Positions 21,056 to 30,205 of a stretch of DNA of 39,321 nucleotides are shown piece by piece. The stretch spans positions 90,232 to 129,552 of the forward strand of contig CACRSC010001925.1 of the NCBI GenBank assembly GCA_902651635.1, in the 5' to 3' direction. Origin of the DNA: Mastigamoeba balamuthi. Lineage: Eukaryota > Evosea > Mastigamoebida > Mastigamoebidae. Under the pieces are notes generated by a model, which was given only the letters and a program-made list of their open reading frames with translations, searched no databases and was not told the origin of the DNA. A program made the position numbers and the translations under genes. The first letter of the stretch is position 1. Each line of letters begins with the position of its first letter.

Positions 21056-21635
21056 CTACTTGTTACAACGCGTCTGCGCGTGCTTGATGTGCGAGTCTGT
21101 CACGGGTGCGCTGCTGTGCTTGGAGTGCAGGGACACGAGTCTGCTGCCCTGCTTGAATGCCGGGCAGGCCGGGTTGTGCGGGGGGCTTTCTAGGGGCGCC
21201 GTCACCTTGAAGGCCGCCTGGCCGTGGAGCAGTGAGGACGAGGAGGGGCTGTGCAGTGATACGAGCACGGGCGAGGAGTTCACGGTGAGGGGGCTGTGCG
21301 GCGGAGAGCCGAAGGGCGGTTTGCCGTAAGAGGACAAGCTTCCCGTCGCAAGCGACGCCGACAGAGCGGCATCCGGGGCGCTGCTGGCCCGCGTGTGCGC
21401 CCAGTGGCTCTTCACGCGCATTCTGTCGCTGAGCGAGGCCCCTGGCCACAGCTCGTCGAGCAGCCCGAGGAGCTCCTGCGGAGATTGTCAAGAGGCGGGT
21501 CCGCGTGATCGGAGGGAATCGGAAGGCCAAGTTGCTCACAGTCTCGTTCGTGACGGCCTCGGGCGAGATGCCCTCGGTGTCGAGCGTCGAGACCCACTTG
21601 GCCCACACGACGAGCCGCAGGTCGGAGCTGGACAT
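21056..21635 (-). CDS. Hypothetical Ser-rich protein, two exons
   Basis: The predicted product is 171 aa. Exon 1 is 21635-21540 (32 codons, MSSSDLRLVVWAKWVSTLD) and exon 2 is 21475-21056, with a 64-bp phase-0 intron of clean GT..AG form between them. The N-terminal 60 residues look folded (VVWAKWVSTLD, ETELLGLLDELWPGASL, then SHWAHTRASS), while the remainder is Ser/Pro/His-rich and probably disordered, ending HAQTRCNK. The WAKW..LL..LWPG pattern is faintly like the start of a calponin-homology fold, but too short to assign. It converges on the dynamin-like gene, 197 bp away. I do not know its function. Confidence 0.55.
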
Positions 21636-22234
21636 GGCGGGGTTGCGGGCGGGCGGCGGACGGGCCGAGGGATTTTGACTTGTTGAGAGTTCGTTCGCTC
21701 TTGAGTTTGTTATTCCGCAGAGAAAAAAGTGGCGGGACGTATCTGTCATGTGGAATTGCCCAGAATAGTAAATGGTGTGATCCGTGATCCCTGCGCGGGG
21801 AGCGGAAGAGGCGGGGTGGCGAGCTCCGCAAGCCGTCCGTCTGGGCTCGGCAACCCAGAGGCGCTCGTCCCGCCATTTCGACCGTTCCGCATCTCTCCCG
21901 GCGTATCACGAATCATGACTCATCCCTCTTCGAATCCGGCGCGAAGAGGGCGCCCCGAACCCACCCTCGCTCGTGTCCGCCGCCCCAGAACCGGAGAACA
22001 AAGCAGAGAGCGAAAAGGGTGACGGACAGTCAGACACCGGAGAAAAAGAAGGGGACGAGTGTGCCTTTTGGGGGGCGATCGGGCGCGCCATCTCGAAATT
22101 CGCGACGTCAACCGTGACGTGAAGAGGCTTTTTGTTGCGCGCGGGGCCCCGCAGTTTTTCCCTTCCTCTCTTCCCGCTTTGCGCGCTCGCTCAAGCCAAA
22201 GGGGTTTCACCCACAGTTTTTTCAGGGGAAGAAG
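21636..22234. promoter_or_regulatory. Divergent intergenic region upstream of NAC alpha
   Basis: This 599-bp gap lies between the start codons of a hypothetical gene (-) and NAC alpha (+). It contains no convincing ORF. Two TGACGT/GACGTC cores lie near 22105-22125. A pyrimidine-rich stretch (about 22155-22180) precedes the NAC start. The GATATC-type motif of the other divergent gaps was not seen here. Confidence 0.4.
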
Positions 22235-23286
22235 ATGTCTGAGGCCACCGCGCCCGCTCCCGCCGCAGCGCCCGCCGCCGAGCCCAAGAAGGCCGGCCTG
22301 AGCAAGGGCCAGCTCAAGAAGCTCAAGGCCAAGGCCAAGAAGGCCGCCGCCGCCGCCAACCCCGCGGAGAAGGCCGCCAAGCCCGCCGCCGCTGCCGCCG
22401 CCGACGACTCGGACGACGACATCCCCGAGCTCGAGAACGTCGACGCCAACACCGGCGCCGAGGGTACGCTACGCGCGCCCATACAACCCTTTAGAACCGC
22501 GCCTGCTGCTGTTGCTGTTGCTGGGGGGAGGAGAGATGGGCTTTGTGTGGGATTGGAAGAGTGGGATGGGAACCCTCCCCTTCCCCCCCTCCAGAGATGC
22601 CTCTCGCGACCAGGGCGATTGCTCCCCACTCGTCTCTTTGGCCCGGCCGCCGCACCTGCACGCGGCGGGGACGGGCCTCGTGCTCGCGGGACGCGCCGAC
22701 CGCTCTTGGCGCGAGGCACTGCACTGCCCGCTGCGGGCGTCGACAGGGGATGCTGACGCTGCGTTGCCCCTCCCGCGCGCGCACACACACAGACGACAAG
22801 AAGCAGAGCCGTGGCGAGCGCAAGAGCCGCAAGGCGATGCAGAAGCTCGGCCTCAAGCCCGTCGCCGGCGTCTCGCGCGTGACGATCAAGCGCGGCAAGT
22901 CGGCCCTGTTCGTCATCGGCCACCCCGACGTCTTCCGCAGCCCCGCGAGCGACACGTACGTGGTCTTCGGCGAGGCCAAGGTCGAGGACATGAGCGGCGC
23001 CTCTGCCGCCGCCGCCGCCGCCCACGGCGAGCCCTCTGCCGCCGCCGCCGCTGCGGCCGCCGCCGCCGCTGCCGCCCCCGCGGCCGAGGCCCCCGCCGCC
23101 GCCGCCGCCCCCGCGGCCGAGGCCGCCCCCGCCGCCGAGGGCGCTGCGGTCGACGAGACTGGCCTGAACGCGGCCGACATCGAGCTGGTGATGAACCAGG
23201 CCAAGGTCACCCGCGCCAAGGCCGTCGAGACGCTGCGCAAGCACAAGGGCGACATCGTCAACACGATCATGGAGCTCTCGCCCTAA
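22235..23286 (+). CDS. Nascent polypeptide-associated complex subunit alpha
   Basis: Two exons, 22235-22463 and 22793-23286, joined in phase 1, give 240 aa. The NAC core is clear: [56 protein letters not shown]. The protein ends with a UBA-like domain, [19 protein letters not shown] to NTIMELSP. Around the core sit an Ala/Lys-rich N-terminus and a long poly-Ala/Pro/Glu linker (about residues 150-195), longer than in typical NAC alpha. NAC binds nascent chains at the ribosome exit and controls SRP access, so the gene should be highly expressed. The 329-bp intron carries a 15-mer also found in the inverted repeat at the window's ends. The 3' 102 bp of the CDS are repeated at 24328-24429 by an assembly join. 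Confidence 0.95.
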
Positions 23287-23656
23287 AGACCAGCCCGCGA
23301 GACCAGCGGCCGCCCTGCAGCGCCCACGTCGTGGTCCCGTCCTGTCGGTGCGGTGTCGCGCGCGGATCACGCGGGGCGCTCCCCTCCCTCGGGAGCCCAC
23401 CCCCGCCGTGCGCACACGAACGGGCCACCTTCTCCCCCACAGTCTGTCGCCCGACCAACAAACCCCGTTTTGGAGCCCGTTCCAATACCCAGTTCTCCTT
23501 TTCCAAAATCGACAAACTGCGTCATTATTCGTCATTTTGTCCCCCGAGGGGTGGTCAGCAGAAACCCAGCAAGTGCCCACTGCTGTGATAAGGTAAATAG
23601 AATTGTGAACAAAGGGGTGTTTGTGTGCGGGGGGTGCGTTGTGTGTGTGTGGTCGA
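23287..23656. other. Convergent intergenic region, NAC alpha / hydrolase
   Basis: 370 bp between two convergent stop codons. I see no gene in it. It includes GC-rich sequence changing to a TG-rich patch (about 23620-23660). The same sequence recurs at 24430-24799. Confidence 0.5.
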
Positions 23657-24326
23657 TCAGCAGGGGCTGGCGTGGTCGCCGCCATTGAGGGAGCTGTCGA
23701 GCCACCTGAGGTAGTGGGCCATGCACTGCGCCCTGTTGTAGTCGTTCATGAATCCGTGCATCTCGCCCTTGAGTTTGACAAACTCGCTGCGCGCCGGAGC
23801 CCTGCTGACCAGCAGCTGCGCGACGTGAGCCCAGTGGCGGGGCAGGAGGGGGAGGGAGCTCCCTCACCTCGGTGGAGCTGATGTCGACCATCTTGTCCAT
23901 GTCGCCGTGCAGCACAATAAAGGGCGTCGTCAGCCTGCAGATGTTCTCCTCGATGTGCTTCACCCACGCCATCACCGTGTACCCCGTCATCACGTACAGC
24001 TGCACGGTGCCAAGGGAGTCAGTCAGCCTGAGGGCGCGTGGCCTGTCTGTGCTCACCCTGTCCTCGTACGAGTAGGGGTTCCTGTCCTGCGCAATGCGCG
24101 CCAGCTGGTTGTGTATCTGCCCGCCAGTGCCGCTGGCTGCGTCGCCCCACCGCGCGCCGATCCTCGCCCCGGGGGCCAGCACGGCCAGCGCCCCCACGAC
24201 CTTGCGCAGCAGGGGGTACAGGTCGTCGCCCAGCTGCACCGCAGGGCACCCCAGCTGCAGCAGCGCAGCAGCACGTCAGGCACGGGCGTTCCGAATCGCC
24301 CTCCCCCCTCCCCCGAGAAGTGCTCA
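23657..24326 (-). pseudogene. Duplicate 3' part of the hydrolase gene (likely artefact)
   Basis: Carries exons 3-5 of the alpha/beta hydrolase described at 24800-26100, from the QLGDDLYPLLRK region to the stop, with identical splice sites. The 5' exons with the nucleophile are missing because the sequence ends at the N. It is most likely the same gene written twice rather than a truncated paralog. Confidence 0.85.
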
Positions 24327-24327
24327 N
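24327..24327. other. Single-N scaffold join
   Basis: One ambiguous base sits exactly between the two copies of the 1,142-bp direct repeat. It marks a contig join of unknown true gap length, probably negative (overlap). Confidence 0.9.
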
Positions 24328-24429
24328 CTGGTGATGAACCAGGCCAAGGTCACCCGCGCCAAGGCCGTCGAGACGCTGCGCAAGCACAAGGGCGACATCG
24401 TCAACACGATCATGGAGCTCTCGCCCTAA
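24328..24429 (+). pseudogene. Duplicate 3' end of NAC alpha (likely artefact)
   Basis: The last 33 codons and stop of NAC alpha (UBA-like end, NTIMELSP) are repeated with no upstream coding sequence. This is part of the scaffold-overlap duplication and not a second gene. Confidence 0.85.
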
Positions 24430-25469
24430 AGACCAGCCCGCGAGACCAGCGGCCGCCCTGCAGCGCCCACGTCGTGGTCCCGTCCTGTCGGTGCGGTGTC
24501 GCGCGCGGATCACGCGGGGCGCTCCCCTCCCTCGGGAGCCCACCCCCGCCGTGCGCACACGAACGGGCCACCTTCTCCCCCACAGTCTGTCGCCCGACCA
24601 ACAAACCCCGTTTTGGAGCCCGTTCCAATACCCAGTTCTCCTTTTCCAAAATCGACAAACTGCGTCATTATTCGTCATTTTGTCCCCCGAGGGGTGGTCA
24701 GCAGAAACCCAGCAAGTGCCCACTGCTGTGATAAGGTAAATAGAATTGTGAACAAAGGGGTGTTTGTGTGCGGGGGGTGCGTTGTGTGTGTGTGGTCGAT
24801 CAGCAGGGGCTGGCGTGGTCGCCGCCATTGAGGGAGCTGTCGAGCCACCTGAGGTAGTGGGCCATGCACTGCGCCCTGTTGTAGTCGTTCATGAATCCGT
24901 GCATCTCGCCCTTGAGTTTGACAAACTCGCTGCGCGCCGGAGCCCTGCTGACCAGCAGCTGCGCGACGTGAGCCCAGTGGCGGGGCAGGAGGGGGAGGGA
25001 GCTCCCTCACCTCGGTGGAGCTGATGTCGACCATCTTGTCCATGTCGCCGTGCAGCACAATAAAGGGCGTCGTCAGCCTGCAGATGTTCTCCTCGATGTG
25101 CTTCACCCACGCCATCACCGTGTACCCCGTCATCACGTACAGCTGCACGGTGCCAAGGGAGTCAGTCAGCCTGAGGGCGCGTGGCCTGTCTGTGCTCACC
25201 CTGTCCTCGTACGAGTAGGGGTTCCTGTCCTGCGCAATGCGCGCCAGCTGGTTGTGTATCTGCCCGCCAGTGCCGCTGGCTGCGTCGCCCCACCGCGCGC
25301 CGATCCTCGCCCCGGGGGCCAGCACGGCCAGCGCCCCCACGACCTTGCGCAGCAGGGGGTACAGGTCGTCGCCCAGCTGCACCGCAGGGCACCCCAGCTG
25401 CAGCAGCGCAGCAGCACGTCAGGCACGGGCGTTCCGAATCGCCCTCCCCCCTCCCCCGAGAAGTGCTCA
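24328..25469 (+). repeat. Direct repeat copy 2 (1,142 bp), right of the gap
   Basis: Second copy of 23185-24326. It begins inside the NAC alpha codons for ELVMNQAK and runs on without a break into the 5' half of the hydrolase gene, so this is the copy that belongs to the intact gene. Confidence 0.92.
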
Positions 25470-26100
25470 CCAGCAGGCCGTCGCACAGCTCCGGGTGCTC
25501 CAGCGCCAGCGACACGCAGGCGGCACCCCCCAGCGACGTCCCGTACAGGAACACCGGCAGGTCCTCTCCGAACTCCTTCCTGCCCTGTTTTTCGGTGCAA
25601 TGCAAGCGGCTCAGGAACTGCACTTATGCCCAACACAGCAGGCGGCGGCTTTCGTATTTCCTGCGGTTTCTCACCTGCGACACGAAGAGCGCGTGGTCCG
25701 CGTCGCGGGCGCGCCAGTCGTCGAAGTAGCCGTGGGCGACGCCCTGGCTGCAGCCAAAGCCCTCGGGGTCGACCGACAGCGCAGCGAACCCGGCGGCAGC
25801 GAACTCGCGAGCGACGTGGGCGATGTTCATGGCCGGGTCTCCCATGCCGGGGAACATGAAGACGAGTGCCCGGGGCCTGCTGCGGCCGTCCGAGGGCGGC
25901 CAGGAGAACGTGGCGAGGGAGAAGCCGCGGGTGCCCGTGAGGCGGGAGCAGCGGGGCCACTCGACCGATATGTGCTCGGCCCCGGGCGTCAGGGGAGGGC
26001 GCAGGCCGCACGGGGGCGACCACAGGCCCCGCGGGGCACCGACCCCCAGCAGCCGGGCGAGGGCAGCAACGAGGGACAAGACAAAGCTCGTGAACCCCAT
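24800..26100 (-). CDS. Alpha/beta hydrolase, monoglyceride-lipase-like
   Basis: Five exons (26100-25675, 25617-25471, 25397-25200, 25142-25011, 24958-24800), all joined in phase 0, give 353 aa. An upstream ATG at 26118 would add six residues. The N-terminus MGFTSFVLSLVAALARLL is hydrophobic, a signal anchor or ER-targeting helix. The fold's landmarks follow: RALVFMFPGMGDPA (oxyanion region), GFAALSVDPEGFGCSQG, the nucleophile elbow LYGTSLGGAA, a catalytic Asp candidate in HGDMDKMVD, and the catalytic His in GEMHGF. The motif order fits serine hydrolases of the monoglyceride lipase/lysophospholipase group (Hydrolase_4). The substrate cannot be told from sequence. The gene ends PC after a hydrophilic tail and is divergent from paralog 1 of the tandem family. 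Confidence 0.88.
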
Positions 26101-26241
26101 CTCACGGGTGCACTGCATGGATGGCTTGCTGCAGGGGATATTATCCTGGATCTGCAGATGATGACATCAGGATATTTTCCCACGGTTCAGTTCGGAAGAT
26201 TCAGTCCATCTATCTAACTGTTGTACTGAAGAGCCAACAGG
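26101..26241. promoter_or_regulatory. Divergent promoter, hydrolase / tandem paralog 1
   Basis: 141 bp between divergent start codons. It contains two near-palindromic elements, GGATATTATCC near 26137 and GGATATTTTCC near 26171, about 34 bp apart. Confidence 0.45.
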
Positions 26242-27242
26242 ATGTCCACACGCACCGAGCGCATTTTTGCAGCGTTCCAGGGCCCGGTCCTGAGCCTCGA
26301 CAGCGCTGTGCTGCATATGTACCACTCGTACACGGCCGAGCTGCTCCTGCCCCGCCGCTGGCGCCTGTCCCTCGGCCTCACGCCATCCGCTGTCTCTCGC
26401 CACTTGACACGCGCCGTTGTGCGGGCAGACGACACCCCGGCATCCCCCCCGCTGCGCTGCAAGATGTGCGGCGACGTCGTCGAGGTCAGCGACCCGTTTG
26501 CGCACCCGGGGAGGCTGCCCGACGACCTGGAGAGCTTCTGCGCGACCGTGCGGACCAAGTGCACGTCGTCGCGCAAGCACCTGGGCTCTGCGACGCTTGT
26601 GCTGACGGTGGACGTGGGCGGCGTGATGGTTTGTAGCGGCAGGTTCGCTGTGTTCGCCAGGGAGCCCGGCAGGTGCAAGAAGAGGCAGAAGAACGAGCTG
26701 GCTGTGCAGCAGCTGACACCGCAGCCTCAGGGGAGCACACCAGATCCCAGACCAGACCTCTGCCTGCGATCCCGTACGCACCACACTCTCACATGCAGGC
26801 GGGGATTCACGTTCGGAGGGAGAGAGACATCACGTTCGCGTTGATTCAATGCACTATGAAATCTGTTGTTCCCTGACAGCTTGCACCACGCTGTGCAGAG
26901 TTGATGCTGGTGGTGCAGATACTACAGCCCCTCCCCAGCCCCCTCACGGACGACGCGATGGTTATGGTCAGCGAGTCAACTGGTCTGCTGCAGGAGAGGG
27001 TCCCAGGTTTCCTTCTTCAGAAGAGTTCCATTAAGCCAACAATGGGTCCGTGCGCCTTCTTACCACAGACTAACCCATCGGCTGCAGATCTTATAGTGTT
27101 TGTGCGAGGGTATCGAACAGTTGAGGATGCAGCCTTGGGCAGCATGATCCTTTACAAATATGCGATGAACATCATCCCCAACGCTCTCAATCAAGATGTA
27201 TCTGGCACCGTCAGTCCTCTTGCCCACTGCACCAGCTGGTGA
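26242..27242 (+). CDS. Tandem family paralog 1, function unknown
   Basis: Exons 26242-26773, 26899-27045 and 27088-27242 (phase-1 introns of 125 and 42 bp) give 277 aa. I do not recognise the family. Exon 1 opens MSTRTERIFAAFQGPVL and contains TAELLLPRRWRLSLGL, a C-x2-C pair (LRCKMCGDVV), FCATVRTKCTSSRKH, then LVLTVDVGG and CSGRFAVFAREPGR followed by a basic patch (KKRQK). Exon 2 encodes LMLVVQILQP and PGFLLQKSSIKP. Exon 3 encodes LIVFVRGYRTVEDAA, NIIPNAL and the end AHCTSW. No signal peptide or membrane helix is obvious. The basic patch after the conserved core could be a nuclear signal. It is divergent from the hydrolase and is the first of four head-to-tail copies. Confidence 0.7.
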
Positions 27243-27288
27243 TCACATCACAGGTAAAATCAACGCAGAAACCGATAACCTACTGTGC

Positions 27289-27294
27289 AATAAA
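27289..27294 (+). promoter_or_regulatory. Candidate poly(A) signal, paralog 1
   Basis: AATAAA 47 bp after the paralog 1 stop. The rest of the 305-bp interval to paralog 2 shows no gene, only the upstream element of paralog 2. Confidence 0.4.
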
Positions 27295-27467
27295 TGTCAT
27301 CAGCTACCAGCTCCCGTTTGTTGTCTTACCCTCCCGGCTGGCCAGCTGTATGAGATTAATAATGGAATTGGCCCAACAGTCAGCCAGGCATAGGTATCTG
27401 TCGAACTTCCTGTTTATTGGCATTTGCACACGTAAGGAAGATTGCGAGCCACAAATCAAGAAATAAG

Positions 27468-27547
27468 CCTCGAGATCCTTCTGATTTCCCTGTGTCGAAT
27501 TGTGACGTGGCTCTTAAGGGACAGGGCGCCTGTGTGCTGTGCTGCGG
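27468..27547 (+). promoter_or_regulatory. Upstream element shared by paralogs 2 and 3
   Basis: The 80 bp before the paralog 2 start match the block before paralog 3 (28952-29043). The best-kept core is GATCCTTYTGATTTCCCT, followed by TCGA and a conserved ACGTGGCT. Paralogs 1 and 4 lack it. It is probably promoter sequence copied with the gene. Confidence 0.5.
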
Positions 27548-28616
27548 ATGTCCACGCGCACCGAGCGCATTTTCGCAGCGTTCCAGGGCCCCGTGCTGAG
27601 CCTCGACAGCGCCGTGCTGCACATGTACCGCTCGTACACGGCCGAGCTGCTCCTGCCCCGCCGCTGGCGCCTCTCCCTCGGCCTGTCAGCCGCTGACGTC
27701 CGGTGCTCCCTCACCCGTTCGTCCGTCCGGGCCGACGCCTCTCCGTCGTCCCCACCGCTGCGCTGCCCTATGTGCGGCGACGTCGTCGAGGTCTCGGACG
27801 CCAGGCGCTCGGCAGGGCTGCCCGACGACCTGGAGAGCTTCTGCGCGACCGTGCGGACCAAGTGCACGTCGTCGCGCAGGCACCTGGGCACCGCGACGCT
27901 CGTGCTGACGGTGGACATGGGCGGGGCGATGGTGTGCAGCGGCAGGTTCTCTGTGTTCGCCCGGGAACCCGGCAGGTACAAGAAGAAGCAGCCCCAGCTG
28001 CTCCGGCTGCAGCAGGACTCGGGGGCAGAGGAGGTTGACGCCATCCCAGACCCCAGAGCAGATCTTCCTCTGCGCTCCCGTACGCCCAAAGCACGCGGGG
28101 ACGGGGGTTGGAGGCCTGCCGTGGAGAACGTACTGGCCTGGCCGTTTGCTCCATTTCAATTGAAATTCCGAACTCTATGCTTATTTTTTCCCCACACCGC
28201 GCCTCAGGTGCCATTTCCAACTCACCAGAGACGCATCAGAGCTCATGCTGGTGGTGCGGATTCTGCGGTCTGAGCCGTATGTGCCCGATGCCACGATGCG
28301 CCTGATAGGCGAGGCAGCGTCGATTCTGCAGGTAGTCCCGGGGTTTCTGTTCCAGAAGAGCTCCATCATACCAACACCGCCAAGTGCATGAACCCCTCAT
28401 ACCGACTTACTCATGCTGACACACATTGCCAATGCCCGAGCAGTTGCTGACCGAGGCAGAGCAATACTGATCTTTGTCCGCGCATACAGAACCACCGAGG
28501 ACGCAGCCAAGGGGGACACAGTCCTCAACCAGTTCTCGCACAACATCATTCCCAACGCTATCAACCTAGACTTCTCTCGCACGGTTTCTCTGTTGGCCCA
28601 CTGCACCAGCTGGTGA
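27548..28616 (+). CDS. Tandem family paralog 2, function unknown
   Basis: Exons 27548-28079, 28240-28383 and 28462-28616 give 276 aa. Exon 1 (532 nt) is exactly as long as in paralogs 1 and 3. I chose the start MSTRTERIF over an ATG three codons upstream because all four copies share it. Cysteines lie at residues 73, 76, 99, 106 and 130, the last four in LRCPMCG, FCATVRTKC and VCSGRFSVF. The basic run after EPGRYKKK is kept. The second exon reads LMLVVRILRSEPYV with PGFLFQKSSIIP. The last exon reads IFVRAYRTTEDAAKGD and HNIIPNAINLD, and ends LLAHCTSW. It is closest to paralog 3 in the second exon. The 427 bp downstream hold no gene besides the paralog 3 upstream element. Confidence 0.72.
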
Positions 28617-28951
28617 CCAGCTGTTCAACCGGTGTTCCCAAATAGAATCCTTGTTTGTGTCACTCTCAAGTATTTGGGCAGCCTGGGGAAGCTTCCCAGA
28701 CGCAAACCTGTTGCTGGACAGCGTATATGAAGAGGACAATACCCGAGGTGCTTCAAAGAAAAACTGAGCGGACGGGTCTGAGCCACCAGTGACCCACGGG
28801 CCAGGGATATCGCGACAGGAGCAGCTTTACTACAAAACGAGCAGAGCATGTGCGGCACTGCTCTGCCTGTGCAGGTTGCCCACTCCACTTTAGGGCTTCG
28901 GGGCGGCCGAACAGACAACTGAGAATCAGTATTTGCGGAAAATCTCCCCCG
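28617..28951. other. Intergenic spacer between paralogs 2 and 3
   Basis: No gene or relic copy of the family is visible. It has mixed composition, slightly more AT-rich than the genes. Only short unsupported frames occur. Confidence 0.5.
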
Positions 28952-29043
28952 CTCAAGATCCTTTTGATTTCCCTCGTCGAGTGCTTACGTGGCTGTTAGG
29001 CTGAGGGAGCCTGCTCTGCCCGCTGCTGTGCACTTTGCACAGA
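28952..29043 (+). promoter_or_regulatory. Upstream element of paralog 3
   Basis: Counterpart of 27468-27547: a shared GATCCTTYTGATTTCCCT core, TCGA, then ACGTGGCT, ending at the MSTRTER start. The conserved length upstream of the ATG suggests a retained core promoter. Confidence 0.5.
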
Positions 29044-30058
29044 ATGTCCACGCGCACCGAGCGAATATTCGCCGCATTCCAGGGCCCAGTGCTGAGCCTC
29101 GACAGCGCTGTGCTGCACATGTTCCGCACGTACACGGCCGAGCTGCTCCTGCCCTGCCGCTGGCGCCTGTCCCTCGGCCTCTCGGCTTCTGACGTTCTCA
29201 GTTCTATGCATCGCTCCTGCGTACGGGCGGACGTCTCGCCGTCGTCCCCACCGCTGCGCTGCCCTATGTGCGGTGACGTCCTCGAGGTCTCGGACGCCAG
29301 GCGCTCGGCAGGGCTGCCCGACGACCTGGAGAGCTTCTGCGCGACCGTGCGGACCAAGTGCACGTCGTCGCGCAAGCACCTGGGCACCGAGACGCTTGTG
29401 CTGACGGTGGACGTGGGCGGGGCGATGGTGTGCAGCGGCAGGTTCTCTGTGTTCGCCCGGGAACCCGGCAGGTACAAGAAGAGGAGGCCCCAGCTGCTCC
29501 GGCTGCAGCAAGCCTCGGAGACGGGTGAGGGTGGCGCCAGCCCAGACCCCAGAGCAGATCTCTCGCTTTATCCCCGTACGCCCACAACAGGGACAGGGTT
29601 TGGTGGTCAACAGCGGAGCGCATTTGCTCATTCATTCGGTAACCCCATTGCACTCAACAAATTAACGTCTACTGGGCGCAGGAGTCCTCATGCTGGTGGT
29701 ACGGATACTACAGTCGGAGCCCAACGATCTGCCAGCTTCCTCGCTGTGCTTGATAGGCGAGGCAGAGTCGGCGCTCCGGGTGGTCCCAGGGTTTCTTTTC
29801 CAGAAGAGCTCCATCATACCAACACGTACTTGAGCAACATGTTCACAGGGCCTCGGCTAACTCAGGCTGTCTGATGCCCAATGAGCAGGTGATGAGGGCA
29901 GAGCAATGATGATATTTGTCCGTGCATACAGAACCACCGAGGACGCAGCCAAGGGGGACGAGTTCGTCGCTCTGTACTCGCGCAACATTATCCCCAATGC
30001 TCTCAGCCGCGACGTCTCTGGGGCGGCTTCCCTGTTGGCTCACTGCACCAGCTGGTGA
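29044..30058 (+). CDS. Tandem family paralog 3, function unknown
   Basis: Exons 29044-29575 (532 nt), 29682-29825 and 29904-30058 (155 nt) give 276 aa. Exon 1 carries IFAAFQGPVLSLDSAV, TAELLLPCRWRLSLGL (an Arg of paralogs 1, 2 and 4 replaced by Cys), LRCPMCGDVLEVSDARR and FCATVRTKCTSSRKHLG, then LVLTVDVGGAMVCSGRF and EPGRYKKRR. Exon 2 reads LMLVVRILQSEPNDL and PGFLFQKSSIIP. Exon 3 reads MIFVRAYRTTEDAAKGDE and RNIIPNALSRD, and ends LLAHCTSW. The block FARxPARRSAGLPDDLES is nearly unchanged from paralog 2 at DNA level, suggesting recent duplication or gene conversion between these two copies. Paralog 4 follows after only 147 bp. Confidence 0.72.
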
Positions 30059-30205
30059 CCCGTATGCCTCCGCTGCCCTCCTACGCAAGTTGAACAATGT
30101 TCCTGCACCGCATTCATCAGGGGAGTGGCTTTTTGCCAAGCTGAGATTGTGGGGATTTTAAAAAATCAGACAGGACTGACCCCCACACAAAAGTTGATCC
30201 CCGGA

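Larger units (their letters stand above)
23185..24326 (+). repeat. Direct repeat copy 1 (1,142 bp), left of the gap
   Basis: The sequence from 23185 to 24326 is repeated at 24328-25469 with an offset of 1,143. I saw no difference in any stretch compared. The copies are separated by exactly one N. Copy 1 holds the end of NAC alpha and the 3' exons of the hydrolase, and stops within the hydrolase exon 2 donor. The arrangement is that of two overlapping contigs placed end to end. Confidence 0.92.

Noticed and set aside
23657-24326. A second, tandem hydrolase gene
   Set aside because: It appears identical to 24800-25469, is separated from it by one N, and lacks 5' exons. An assembly overlap is simpler than a recent perfect duplication.
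30125-30205. N-terminal extension of paralog 4 from an ATG at 30125
   Set aside because: The extra 27 residues are not present in the other three copies, which all start at MSTRT.
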